Source: Amphibacillus cookii
GTDB lineage: Bacteria > Bacillota > Bacilli > Bacillales > Amphibacillaceae
NCBI RefSeq assembly: GCF_016908375.1
Contig: NZ_JAFBDS010000006.1
Span: 62,001-126,000, forward strand
Reading direction: 5' to 3'
Length of the DNA stretch: 64,000 nucleotides
In this document: positions 9,457 through 18,274 of the stretch, piece after piece
Layout of the letters: each line of letters begins with the position of its first letter
Numbering within the stretch: position 1 is the first letter of the stretch
Program-made: the position numbers and the translations under genes
The notes under the pieces: generated by a model
What the model was told of the DNA's origin: nothing
What the model saw: the letters and a program-made list of their open reading frames with translations, nothing else
Databases searched by the model: none

Positions 9457-10998
9457 ATGCCAAAGCAATCATTTTTAAAAGGGACGATTATTCTAACTGC
9501 AGCAGGGTTAATTACGCGCTTACTTGGGTTTATAAATCGAATCATGATGGCAAGACTAATGGGAGAAGAAGGCATTGGACTATACAATATGGCATTACCT
9601 ACCCTATTCTTAATGTACACCTTATCACAGGTGGGGCTACCAATTGCCATTTCTAAACGTGTTGCTGAAGCAAATGCTTATCAAGATCGTAAAAAAGTTA
9701 AAACCATCCTTGTCGTTTCACTTACCATTACAGGAAGTTTAAGTGTTATTTTTATTTGTTTGATGATCTTTCTCTCTCCATATATAGCAAATCATCTCTT
9801 GACAGATAATCGTACGCTCTATCCGTTATTAGCCATTACACCAATGGTACCTATTAGCGCAATTAGCGCTGTCTTACGTGGCTATTTTCAAGGTTTGCAA
9901 AACATGAAGCCACAGAGCTATGCACAAATCATTGAACAAGTTATACGAATTGGTTGCATTACTTTTTTTGTGAATTTACTCTTGCCTTATGGTGTTGAAT
10001 TCGCCGCTGCTGGGGCCATGTTTTCAGTTATTGTTGGAGAGTTTGTCTCCTTAATTTTTATGTTCAGTTATTTTAAAACAAGTAAAAAAATAAAAGTAAG
10101 AAAACAATTTTTTTCAACTTTAAAAGCAAGTAAAACAACGGTTCAATCATTACTTTCCATTGCGATCCCAAGTACAGGAAGTCGTCTAATTAGCTCACTA
10201 TCCAACTTTCTTGAACCGATCCTTGTGGCGCAAAGTTTAGCTATTGCTGGTTTTTCAACCGTGATGGCAACAAAACAATACGGGGTATTAACCGGGTATG
10301 CGATTCCTTTATTATTTTTCCCAACCTTTATTACCCACGCTTTGGCGATTGCATTAATCCCAAATATTAGTGAAGCCGAAGCAAAGCAACAACACCGAAC
10401 CGTCCATTACCGGATTAATCAGGCGATCCGCATTTCATTTGCTTCTGGTGCTATTGCTTCAGTTGTTTTATTTCTGTTTGCCGAACCGATTTTAATGTTT
10501 ATGTACAACGATACACAGGCAAGTTATTTAATCCAGTTTATGTCTCCGTTCTTCTTGTTTGTCTATTTACAGTTTCCATTAAATGCAACTTTACAAGCCC
10601 TCGACTTCGCCAAGGTTGCCATGTGGAATACATTACTGGCCACTATTTTAAAATATGCGATCTTAGTTGTGTTAACGATCCAACCGGCATTAGGTATCTT
10701 TGGGACAGTGATTGCTTTGTCTGCATCAGCGATTTTTACAACATTATTGCATTACACCAGCTTAAAAAAACTAATCAACTTTCACCTTTCTTTTCATGAT
10801 CTTTTCAAGATGCTATTACTTGTATTGTTAACCTATATCACAGGCAAGATTTTAACGTCTTGGTTTCCTCTCTATCAAGACAACGTATGGTTACTCGTCA
10901 TACTTATTGCCGTGATGATCGGTCTTTACTTAATCTATATCTTCGCGTTGAAAATTATAACACTTCAAGAAATAAGACCACTCATTCGAAAACGCTGA
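9457..10998 (+). CDS. spoVB: SpoVB-like polysaccharide/lipid flippase
   Basis: A 513-residue membrane protein with about 14 spans, of the MVF/MATE-like polysaccharide transporter group. The start PKQSFLKGTIILTAAGLITRLLGF is the usual SpoVB N-terminus. In B. subtilis SpoVB is needed for spore cortex peptidoglycan synthesis and is thought to move lipid-linked precursors across the forespore outer membrane. AGAAGGTAGG precedes the ATG. It is one of the few plus-strand genes and converges on the DUF421 gene; the two ends share a hairpin. Confidence 0.92.
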   Translation: MPKQSFLKGTIILTAAGLITRLLGFINRIMMARLMGEEGIGLYNMALPTLFLMYTLSQVGLPIAISKRVAEANAYQDRKKVKTILVVSLTITGSLSVIFICLMIFLSPYIANHLLTDNRTLYPLLAITPMVPISAISAVLRGYFQGLQNMKPQSYAQIIEQVIRIGCITFFVNLLLPYGVEFAAAGAMFSVIVGEFVSLIFMFSYFKTSKKIKVRKQFFSTLKASKTTVQSLLSIAIPSTGSRLISSLSNFLEPILVAQSLAIAGFSTVMATKQYGVLTGYAIPLLFFPTFITHALAIALIPNISEAEAKQQHRTVHYRINQAIRISFASGAIASVVLFLFAEPILMFMYNDTQASYLIQFMSPFFLFVYLQFPLNATLQALDFAKVAMWNTLLATILKYAILVVLTIQPALGIFGTVIALSASAIFTTLLHYTSLKKLINFHLSFHDLFKMLLLVLLTYITGKILTSWFPLYQDNVWLLVILIAVMIGLYLIYIFALKIITLQEIRPLIRKR

Positions 10999-11020
10999 TC
11001 AATGATCAGCGTTCATCTTT
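10991..11020. terminator. bidirectional terminator between converging genes
   Basis: AACGCTGATCA and TGATCAGCGTT form a perfect 11-bp palindrome at 10991-11012 that overlaps the spoVB stop codon. CATCTTTT follows on the plus strand, and on the minus strand the palindrome falls at the very end of the converging DUF421 gene. Confidence 0.65.
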
Positions 11021-11647
11021 TAGATCAATAAACCAATTCTTCGCTTGGTCAATGGTACAATAAGAGATCTGTTCCAATGCTGGGTAACCTTTTTTCGTTA
11101 ATTCTTCCTCTAACCATTGCTTGCTTTTATTTAATGTCTTCAAGGTGTCGTGCTGAATCTCTCCATCCATAATTAATAGATGAACAAAACCAGTAGATTG
11201 AGGTTGATCTTTTTCAAATACCGTAAGTTTGCCATTAGGCTCTAAAATAGCATATTCTACATCTTGGACACCTTTTATACTTTTTTCATGCAATTGCTGC
11301 ATTAGATCATCGAAATTATAACGTTGTCTACGCATTTCATTTTCATCAACTTGCCCGTTCGCGATGATTAATGAGGGTTTCCCTTCAAACCAATCTCTAA
11401 ATCGCTTGCTTTTTAAAGAAATATAGGCGGTGAGTCGCTGAATGATCACTAATATAAACATCGGGACAATCGCATGTGAGATTGGATTATTAGGGTCTTC
11501 TATACTAAACACCGCAATTTCAGCCATCATAATAAAAATAACGATATCCAGTAAACTTAATTCCCCAATCTCGCGTTTACCCATCAAACGGAAAAACAAT
11601 ACAATAAACCCGTAAGTCAACAACGTTCGGGTAATAATAATTACCAT
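11006..11647 (-). CDS. YetF/DUF421-family membrane protein
   Basis: A 213-residue protein with three N-terminal membrane spans and a soluble C-terminal domain. LFFRLMGKREIGELSLLDIVIFI is the hallmark of the DUF421 family. The soluble part carries GKPSLIIANGQVDENEMRRQRYNFDDL, which is also typical. The homologous position in B. subtilis holds yrbG of the same family. Family members have been linked to spore or germinant-receptor function in some Bacilli, but no biochemical activity can be assigned from sequence. The C-terminus is acidic and overlaps a converging terminator. Confidence 0.85.
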   Translation of the reverse strand: MVIIITRTLLTYGFIVLFFRLMGKREIGELSLLDIVIFIMMAEIAVFSIEDPNNPISHAIVPMFILVIIQRLTAYISLKSKRFRDWFEGKPSLIIANGQVDENEMRRQRYNFDDLMQQLHEKSIKGVQDVEYAILEPNGKLTVFEKDQPQSTGFVHLLIMDGEIQHDTLKTLNKSKQWLEEELTKKGYPALEQISYCTIDQAKNWFIDLKDER

Positions 11648-11708
11648 TTATAATCACCCATTTTTTCAGCATTACTGTTAAAGTACCCAAGCACCATAAA
11701 GTTATGTG

Positions 11709-12998
11709 TTAAAGCAACGGAAATAAATAACGTAATACCAAGTAAATCGTTGATAGTACAAGTGATAGAAAAACAAGCGGCAAACCAAATTTCAGAAATT
11801 GAAGAAAAGAAATCCGTTCACCTTCTCCTTCTGCAATACCAGCCACGACAACATTAGCTGAGGCACCAATCAAGGTACCATTGCCTCCCAAACAAGCGCC
11901 TAATGCTAGTCCCCACCATAATGGGTCTAAATAGTCGATACCAAATGATTGAAATTCCTGAATAACTGGAATCATCGCAGCGACAAACGGAACGTTATTA
12001 ATAAATTGTGAGATCAAACCTGAAACCCACAATAAACCTATTGACGTTGAAATAAGGTCACCACGCGTCAAGTAAATCAAATGTTGAGCAATAAAGTCTA
12101 GTACACCGACTTCTTCCAACCCACCAACCAAGACAAATAAACCTAAGAAAAAAAATAATGTTTCCCATTCAACTTTCTCAAACACTTTATTAATAGAATA
12201 CTGTTGTTCTGTTAATAGGAGTAACAAAATCGCTGCTGAAACCGCAACAGTTGTTAAATCGAGATTTAAGGCAGAATGAAAAATAAAACCAAGCATAGTT
12301 AGGATCAATACAGCAATAGATTGGAGGAGCATGGTCTTATTTTGCAAATAATAAGCTGGGTTTTGTTTTAATAACTGTTTAACTAATTCTGGATCAACAA
12401 CCAAATGTTTTTTAAAAATGACTACCATGAAAATATTCACAATACCTAACAACAAAACAACGATAGGTCCTAAATGGATAATAAATGATAAAAAAGAAAA
12501 ATGTTCAACAGCTTGACCAATCATAATATTAGGCGGATCCCCAATAAGCGTTGCTGTTCCACCGATATTCGAACTAAAGATGATCATCATTAAATAAGGA
12601 AAGGCCGGTAAATGTAATCGCTTTGTAATCGCGAGCATAATAGGGACAAATAATAACACAGTTGTCACATTATCTAATAACGCGGAACCAATTGCCGTTA
12701 ATACTGAAGAGCCTACTAATAAAGAAACAGGTTTACCTTTAACAGCTTGAGCAAAGGAGACCGCAACATAGTGAAATAGACCTGTTCGTTCGGTGATCGA
12801 GACAATCACCATCATTGAAAAGAGTAAAGCAATCGTATCCCAATTTATATACCAACGAAACGCTTCTTCCCAACTATAAATATGGGTAATCATTAATAAT
12901 GTGCCACCAGTCATCGCGACTAATGCTTGATTTACTTTTCCAAGTATAATAAAAAAATAACAAATAATAAATATACTTACTGCTAAAGTAATTGCCAC
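11709..12998 (-). CDS. ArsB/NhaD-superfamily ion transporter
   Basis: A 429-residue protein with 11-12 membrane spans of the ion-transporter superfamily that includes ArsB, NhaD and the citrate/SLC13 permeases. The two inverted halves each show an asparagine re-entrant signature: LLDNVTTVLLFVPIM with NIGGTATLIGDPPNIMIG, and FINNVPFVAAMIPVI with GGNGTLIGASANVVVAG. The substrate may be sodium/proton, arsenite or a di/tricarboxylate; sequence alone does not decide. No arsR or arsC lies nearby, which argues against arsenite. The GTG at 12998 is chosen because GGAGGG lies just before it; an in-frame TTG at 13022 has no such site. Confidence 0.85.
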   Translation of the reverse strand: MAITLAVSIFIICYFFIILGKVNQALVAMTGGTLLMITHIYSWEEAFRWYINWDTIALLFSMMVIVSITERTGLFHYVAVSFAQAVKGKPVSLLVGSSVLTAIGSALLDNVTTVLLFVPIMLAITKRLHLPAFPYLMMIIFSSNIGGTATLIGDPPNIMIGQAVEHFSFLSFIIHLGPIVVLLLGIVNIFMVVIFKKHLVVDPELVKQLLKQNPAYYLQNKTMLLQSIAVLILTMLGFIFHSALNLDLTTVAVSAAILLLLLTEQQYSINKVFEKVEWETLFFFLGLFVLVGGLEEVGVLDFIAQHLIYLTRGDLISTSIGLLWVSGLISQFINNVPFVAAMIPVIQEFQSFGIDYLDPLWWGLALGACLGGNGTLIGASANVVVAGIAEGEGERISFLQFLKFGLPLVFLSLVLSTIYLVLRYLFPLL

Positions 12999-13138
12999 TA
13001 CAAGTCCCTCCAAGCCAATCAATTGATAGGCACTACTTGTACACTATATGTCATAAATGTTTGAAATATCGATGTCTAATTAAGAATTTATCATCATATT
13101 GTAATGACAAGAGGACAAGTTGGGAGGGAGGAAAGCAA

Positions 13139-13522
13139 GTGAAACAGCACACTACAGCTCTAATCTACGGTTGGATGATGATGATTACTTTATTAATATT
13201 ATCAAGTTTTATTCTCGCTTTAGGTTTACAATTCACATCACTGACTAACCCATTGCTAGGCCGATTAACAACAATTATCGCCTTTCTAATGATCTTTTTT
13301 AGTGCTTTTGTAAGTGGCGTGAAAGCCAAACAAAATGGTTGGTTGATAGGTTTAATACTCGGTCTTGGTTTCAGCTTAATGATTTATCTTTATCAATATT
13401 TGGGGTATGGTGAACATTTTTCTATGCATCAGTCACTTTACCACCTTGGTTTTTTAATCGTAAGTACAATTGGAGCGATTTTAGGGGTGAATCTATTGGG
13501 GAGCAGAACAGCAGACGATTAA
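13139..13522 (+). CDS. TIGR04086-type membrane protein (YrzE-like)
   Basis: A 127-residue protein with four membrane spans and little else. The GTG start at 13139 follows GGGAGGGAGG by the right distance; the longer frame upstream overlaps the start of the transporter gene and is unlikely. Similar small proteins (yrzE in B. subtilis) sit between the DUF421 gene and yajC, and conserved position is the main ground for the call. FVSGVKAKQNGWLIGL is typical of the family. Function unknown. Confidence 0.72.
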   Translation: MKQHTTALIYGWMMMITLLILSSFILALGLQFTSLTNPLLGRLTTIIAFLMIFFSAFVSGVKAKQNGWLIGLILGLGFSLMIYLYQYLGYGEHFSMHQSLYHLGFLIVSTIGAILGVNLLGSRTADD

Positions 13523-13560
13523 GTCATTTAGTGTACGATACAACCAAAGAGACAAAATCT

Positions 13561-13717
13561 ATAAAACGAACCTTGAATCAGCAGGCGTTTTCGTACTTCT
13601 CAACTGATTCAAGGTTGAATCATTCAGAGCATTAGCGTCCGTTAACACCTGCCTAAATAGAAGCGCTCTAGTCTCTGTTTTATGACGGATATTTTACGGA
13701 TGATTATCTGAAATAAA
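13561..13717 (+). repeat. dispersed palindromic repeat, copy R4
   Basis: The first hairpin has drifted: CCTTGAATCAG pairs with CTGATTCAAGG, an extended arm not seen in the other copies. The core GAGCATTAGCGTCCGTTA, the CCTAAATAGA/TCTGTTTTATG stem and TTTTACGGATGATTATCTG are recognisable. It ends four bases before the stop codon of the minus-strand SurA-like gene. Confidence 0.8.
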
Positions 13718-13720
13718 AGG

Positions 13721-14353
13721 TTATTTTTCTTCCTTATGAAAAATTTGTTCATTAATCTTATAAGTATCTGCTTTGCTTTCTTTTAGTTCTTCAATATAAT
13801 GATCTAGGGAATCAGGACTATTGAGCTCACTTTCTACACTTATCTTTTCAGCTAATTTATTTAATTTAATTACATCTTCATATTGTTTTAAAACGTCAGG
13901 GTGAGTAAAATAGTCCGCTGGTGAAACATTTAGTTCTTCTGCTAAGCTGATGTGGGTCTGTTCCAATTCTGGTGTAGCATTTTGTTCAAATGCTTCTTTG
14001 GTTTGTTCCGCGTAAGCCAATACCTCATCTTTCGTTACTTCGACCCCCTTTTCCCTAGCATCTTGTAGTAGCAGTTTATTTTCAATCACATCGTCAAGTA
14101 TTTCTTCATCAGTAAGATCAAATTCAACGCCATTTAATTTATGAACGCGTTTTATATTTTCTTTGTAGTCCATATATTCTGCTTCGGTAACTGTAAAGTC
14201 GTCTCCCTCAACTAAAATTGCCTTAGAATCAACCAATTCTATTTTCTTTTCTTTTTCCTCAAAAAAATGATTGGGACGTATTAATAGGCTGAAAATTAAT
14301 AATAAGCCTAAAGAAATAATTAATAACAGGTGCATTCTTTTAGCATTAAACAT
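13721..14353 (-). CDS. SurA_N-like secreted or membrane-anchored protein
   Basis: A 210-residue protein with an N-terminal membrane anchor (LLLIISLGLLLIFSLLI). Its soluble part resembles the N-terminal chaperone domain of SurA/PpiC foldases (VTEAEYMDYKENIKRVHKLNG, then DDVIENKLLLQDAREKGVEVT). No parvulin PPIase domain follows, so it is unlikely to be an isomerase. A clear AGGAGG precedes the ATG. It might help fold exported proteins, but that is inference. It is a lone gene at the edge of the accessory zone, with no operon partner. Confidence 0.6.
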   Translation of the reverse strand: MFNAKRMHLLLIISLGLLLIFSLLIRPNHFFEEKEKKIELVDSKAILVEGDDFTVTEAEYMDYKENIKRVHKLNGVEFDLTDEEILDDVIENKLLLQDAREKGVEVTKDEVLAYAEQTKEAFEQNATPELEQTHISLAEELNVSPADYFTHPDVLKQYEDVIKLNKLAEKISVESELNSPDSLDHYIEELKESKADTYKINEQIFHKEEK

Positions 14354-14390
14354 TGATATATCCTCCTAAATTTAGATACTATCATTTATT

Positions 14391-14719
14391 ATGAAAAGAA
14401 AAATAATTTTATTATAGTTAGGCTATAGCTATAAATTAAAGTTAAAAAGACTGAAACCAAGTATAAGTATATGCAAATTTGTGAAGGGATTCTAAGTAAG
14501 ATGTGTAGGAATATTTTTTGTTAAAGATGTAATGAATGGATGATAAGAAGATAGCAATCGCTATTACTTCTTCTATCATTATTGAATGTTATCTTGTTAA
14601 TTGGATTTGTCATTCGATTAAACATCTTTAAAGTAAATTTTACAGGGGATCTTTTGAAGTATCAATCCTTAAGACTTGCCTGAGTAAAACTTTGAATAAC
14701 ATAGGCTATATACCATACT
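14391..14719. other. non-coding stretch with a weak inverted repeat
   Basis: No gene is supported. TTAAAGATGT near 14522 and ACATCTTTAA near 14622 form the arms of a loose inverted repeat of about 110 bases, with an inner GATAAGAAGATAG / CTTCTTCTATC pairing. It could be a decayed small element. Confidence 0.3.
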
Positions 14720-14790
14720 CCGTCGGATTGTTAGTTGAGTGAATCAGGACATGAACCTCCATCTAAATAGATTTACCTTTCGTTTAAGCG
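14720..14790 (+). repeat. fragment of the dispersed repeat, R5a
   Basis: Carries GTTAGTTGAGTGAATCAGGA and CTCCATCTAAATAGA, the central part of the family, but lacks both the start and the 3' arm. It is a decayed copy. Confidence 0.6.
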
Positions 14791-14882
14791 ATGTATACAA
14801 GAAAACGCTAGATAAGAAAAATCCGAACATTATGTCTCAATGTGCATAGCGCTTCGGCAAAACACTTCGCTTTTACTCTCCC

Positions 14883-15110
14883 TAGCCGTGGGCACGGCTT
14901 TGGGCCTACAGGATGTAGGTCAGTTAGACGTTGTCCCAGGACGGGACGGGGTTAGTCTAACATTCCTCCACTGTGAAGAAGGACACTTCACACAGTGGAT
15001 CCTCAGCTTGTCCTGTTCCCACAGGATAAGGAAAGCGTCCTCGATCATACATCGCACGAAGAAAATCGTTCTTTATTTTCGAGGAGTCTACGTGTTTTAC
15101 CTACGCTTAG
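14883..15110 (+). repeat. diverged long-form repeat with nested module, R5b
   Basis: GGGCCTACAGGATGTAGGTC followed by AGACGTT and TTAGTCTAACATTCCTCC is the module seen in R1 and R11, here with a longer inner hairpin (CCACTGTGAAG / CTTCACACAGTGG). Downstream, GCGTCCTCGAT and TTTTCGAGGAG recall the second stem. It is too diverged to align end to end. Confidence 0.5.
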
Positions 15111-15249
15111 TTGAGAATGATCGGATATTCAATTTCACTATTTAGTTATGTCACAAACTCTTTACACGGATAAGAAGAACTATGGAAAAAGCGTTATCTT
15201 TTACTCTTTTTCTTTGCTATACTCTGATCATCAATTATTGCAATGTCTT

Positions 15250-15429
15250 ATAATAATAGCGCTGAAGCTAAAATACCAACTATCCATTGCAGATAGAATA
15301 AATACATTCAATTTAGGCATCTCTTCGTTATTCTCCATTGCTTTACCAAACATAAAGAAAACAAACGTATGAACTAAAAACGTCATCGAGAACGTAAAGG
15401 TAATTAAACTTGCCGCTTCTAGTCCGACA
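15250..15429 (-). pseudogene. displaced copy of the 3' end of the 22.8-24.3 kb permease
   Basis: About 180 bases match the C-terminal 60 codons of the permease at 22792-24330, with long identical runs. The translation keeps SLITFTFSMTFLVH and FFMFGKAMENNEEMPKL, then loses frame through two single-base deletions. Similarity stops abruptly at about 15429, just before a terminator. Nothing upstream of this tail is present, so it cannot be expressed as a working protein. It lies in the same orientation as the intact gene, so the two copies form a direct repeat around the ABC/two-component cassette. Confidence 0.85.
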
Positions 15430-15436
15430 AAGATAA

Positions 15437-15468
15437 AAGCCCCTCATCTATTTTTAGATGAAGGGCTT
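15437..15468 (-). terminator. terminator of the ABC-transporter operon
   Basis: AAGCCCTTCATCTA and TAGATGAGGGGCTT form a stem of about 14 bp with a short A-rich loop, followed by TTTATCTTT on the minus strand. It lies 19 bases after the permease stop codon. Confidence 0.85.
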
Positions 15469-15486
15469 ATGCTTGATAAAGATATA

Positions 15487-17166
15487 TTACAAACTAATTT
15501 CATCCTTACCCGAAACCTTCATGAACAATAGTAGGGATAGGACGGTAAAGATCATTAAAATCGTTGATAAGGCCGCAGCAATGCCGTAATTACCACGAAT
15601 GACTTCAGTGTAAATCGCAACCGTAACGGTTCTGGTGTTCACTGTATACAACAGAATTGAGGTCGATAATTCGGAAATCATCGTAATCCAGCTTAGGATT
15701 GCACCCGCAATAATACCAGGCATCATCATCGGTACAGTAATTCTAAAGAACGTATTTAGCTTACTACTACCTAAGCTCTGAGCTGCCTCTTCAATCGATG
15801 GAGAAATTTGATGAAGTGAAGCGACTGAAGAGCGAATGGTATAAGGTAGCCGCCTGACAGCGAATGAAATAACTAAGATCATCGTCGTGCCGGTGATTGA
15901 TAAAATGCCTGACCCACCAATGCCCGTATTGTATGACGTTAAATAAGCAATTCCTAGTACTGTACCTGGAACAATATAGGGAATCATACTTAAGCTATCA
16001 ATTGTTGATGTTACGGCATTTCGTCTCCGAACAGCTAAATACGAAATAAAGACAGCGAACAGGATAACCAAAATAATCGCAAAGAAAGGAATTCTTATTG
16101 TGTTAAAGATTGAATTTCCCATCCGTGAAAATGCCTCTAGATAACTATCTAAAGAATACCCCGATTGAAAGACCATGCCACTTGTATTTTGGAATGAAGT
16201 ATAAACAAGATACAGTTGTGGAAGTACCGCTGTAAATACGATGCCGTAACTCGCAACATATACAAGCACCTTTTTAATACCGGTTACTTTCTTTGTTCCG
16301 ACAGGGTGCAAAGCATTCATCGAAAAAGCAAAACGCAATGAAACGACCTGTTGAAGCATAAAAATCGATAGTGCTATGACAATGGCAATGACCGCTAATG
16401 CAGAAGCAAAAGCAGCATCTCCTCCGACTTCACTAATGAATTCAGTATAAATTAACACTGGGAAGGTTCGATAGCCTTCGCCAATTAACATTGGTGTACC
16501 AAAGTCTGAGAATGCGCGCATAAAGACAAGCAATGCTCCAGCTAGGACGGTAGGCATTAGTAATGGTAAGACAACTTTGAAGAAACGTCTTATACCTGTT
16601 ACCCCCATGCCCTCTGCCGCTTCTAAAATCGATTGATCAATGCTCTTGAACGCACCATTAATATAGAGAAAAATCAATGGAAACAGTTGAAGGGTAAACA
16701 CGAGTACAATGCCTGAAAAGCCATAAATATCTGGCATTTGAAAACCAAAAATTCTGCTCAAAAAGCTTGTAATGACACCACTGCGCCCAAGTAATAAAAT
16801 CCAAGAGTACGCGCCAATAAACGGTGCTGACATTGAAGCAATGATAATTAAAATCCTTAAAAACTTTTTCCCTTTAAAGTCAAACATAGCGAATAGGTAG
16901 GCAAGTAGAATACCAATAATCAAAGCGAAAAAAGTTGCTGTAATCGAGACTTTAAAGCTATTAAAGAGCGTGTCAGAATAGTAGCTCATTGAAAAGAATT
17001 TAGAAAAGTTCTCAATCGAAAAACCGAGCTCACTAGTATAAAACGATTGCTTCAATATATTACCAACTGGATAGACTAGAAAAAGCAAATAGGTTATCAA
17101 AATAACTAAACCAGCTATGCCCCAAATATCTAACCGAAATCGGTTTACTTTTTTTGTGTTTTTCAT
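15487..17166 (-). CDS. ABC transporter permease, double-domain (FbpB/PotBC-like)
   Basis: A 559-residue permease made of two fused BPD_transp_1 halves with about 12 spans in total, as in FbpB/SfuB iron(III) permeases. Each half has an EAA loop for the ATPase: ILEAAEGMGVTGIRRFFKVVLPLLMP in the first, and the EEAAQSLGSSKLNTFFRITVPMMMPG region in the second. It would carry ferric iron, or possibly a phosphonate or polyamine, across the membrane. The ATG at 17166 follows GGAGGTGAAG and shares a base with the ATPase stop codon. It is the last gene of the operon. Confidence 0.9.
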   Translation of the reverse strand: MKNTKKVNRFRLDIWGIAGLVILITYLLFLVYPVGNILKQSFYTSELGFSIENFSKFFSMSYYSDTLFNSFKVSITATFFALIIGILLAYLFAMFDFKGKKFLRILIIIASMSAPFIGAYSWILLLGRSGVITSFLSRIFGFQMPDIYGFSGIVLVFTLQLFPLIFLYINGAFKSIDQSILEAAEGMGVTGIRRFFKVVLPLLMPTVLAGALLVFMRAFSDFGTPMLIGEGYRTFPVLIYTEFISEVGGDAAFASALAVIAIVIALSIFMLQQVVSLRFAFSMNALHPVGTKKVTGIKKVLVYVASYGIVFTAVLPQLYLVYTSFQNTSGMVFQSGYSLDSYLEAFSRMGNSIFNTIRIPFFAIILVILFAVFISYLAVRRRNAVTSTIDSLSMIPYIVPGTVLGIAYLTSYNTGIGGSGILSITGTTMILVISFAVRRLPYTIRSSVASLHQISPSIEEAAQSLGSSKLNTFFRITVPMMMPGIIAGAILSWITMISELSTSILLYTVNTRTVTVAIYTEVIRGNYGIAAALSTILMIFTVLSLLLFMKVSGKDEISL

Positions 17167-18260
17167 CACTTCACCTCCGAAAGGTTAGTTAACCCGTCGG
17201 CACAATACACGTTAATCTTATTCGTATTAATCGTTAAATGAACACGATCACCAACGTTTAAGTCCTCATCAAAGCTTGATTCCTCGGTTACTTGGATATG
17301 ATGTTTATCCGTTAGCGAAACAACATATTCTGTATTCAGACCTAGATAAACACTGTCCTCAATTCTGACTTTAAATGTATCTACCGAAGTAGTATCTTCG
17401 ACTCGAATAAAGTCTTCTGGACGAATACTAATACGTACTTGCTGGTCGTCTAAATGATTTAATTTTGGATAAGGAATGGTAAAGCCATTTTGTAAATGGA
17501 GCTCAGCAATACCTTCCTCGTTATGCTTTAATTCAGCATTAAGCATATTTGTTCGACCAATAAAGGAGGCAACAAACTCATTAGAAGGTCGATGATATAA
17601 AGATTTAGGCGAGCCGACTTGTTGTACAATACCATCTTTCATTACCGCAATTTGATCGGAAATTGCCATCGCCTCTTCTTGATCGTGAGTCACATAGACG
17701 GTTGTAATGCCAACTTCTCTTTGAATTTCACGAATGGCTTTTCTCATATCAATCCTTAGTTTGGCATCCAAATTACTTAAAGGCTCATCCATTAGTAGTA
17801 CCTCTGGATTAATCGCTAATGCTCGGGCTAGGGCAACACGTTGCTGTTGACCGCCACTTAGTTGTTCTGGTTTACGATCCATAAACTTTTCCATTTGGAT
17901 TAGTTTTAAATATTTTTCAGCACGCTCTCTAATGATTTTCTTATCAAGCTTTCGCTGTTTTAACCCAAACTCTACGTTTTCTCGAACGGTAAGGTGAGGA
18001 AAAATCGCATAGTTTTGAAATACCATCCCTATATTTCGTCTGCTAGGCTCTTGATCATTAATGCGCTTTTCATTGAAATAAAAATCGCCTCCTTCGATCG
18101 AGTTAAACCCAGCAATCATTCTCAATAGTGTTGTTTTACCACAACCGGAGGGGCCGAGTAGTGTGAATAAAGCCCCCTCTTTAATGGTAATATTTAGATC
18201 CGGTATAACAACTGTATGGTCAAAAACTTTCTTTGCGTGCTCTATTTTTATTAATGTCAT
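17166..18260 (-). CDS. ABC transporter ATPase (FbpC/PotA-like)
   Basis: A 364-residue ATPase of the iron(III)/spermidine/phosphonate importer group. Walker A is GPSGCGKTT near residue 36, the signature is LSGGQQQRVALARAL, Walker B is VLLMDEPLSNLD, and the switch histidine is in YVTHDQEEAM. The C-terminal 120 residues form a TOBE regulatory domain. The stop codon overlaps the permease start, implying translational coupling. Its partners are the permease downstream and the lipoprotein upstream. Confidence 0.95.
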   Translation of the reverse strand: MTLIKIEHAKKVFDHTVVIPDLNITIKEGALFTLLGPSGCGKTTLLRMIAGFNSIEGGDFYFNEKRINDQEPSRRNIGMVFQNYAIFPHLTVRENVEFGLKQRKLDKKIIRERAEKYLKLIQMEKFMDRKPEQLSGGQQQRVALARALAINPEVLLMDEPLSNLDAKLRIDMRKAIREIQREVGITTVYVTHDQEEAMAISDQIAVMKDGIVQQVGSPKSLYHRPSNEFVASFIGRTNMLNAELKHNEEGIAELHLQNGFTIPYPKLNHLDDQQVRISIRPEDFIRVEDTTSVDTFKVRIEDSVYLGLNTEYVVSLTDKHHIQVTEESSFDEDLNVGDRVHLTINTNKINVYCADGLTNLSEVK

Positions 18261-18274
18261 AAGAATCTCCCCCC

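Noticed and set aside
11709-12998. Arsenite pump ArsB
   Set aside because: Same superfamily, but no arsR, arsC or other arsenic genes are adjacent and the family signatures do not separate ArsB from NhaD- or SLC13-type carriers.
14840-15145. Plus-strand frame of 101 codons near 14.9 kb
   Set aside because: Falls on a diverged long-form repeat; no ribosome site and no protein-like composition.
15148-15372. Plus-strand frame of 74 codons
   Set aside because: It runs antisense over the displaced permease tail; the minus strand carries the recognisable protein similarity.
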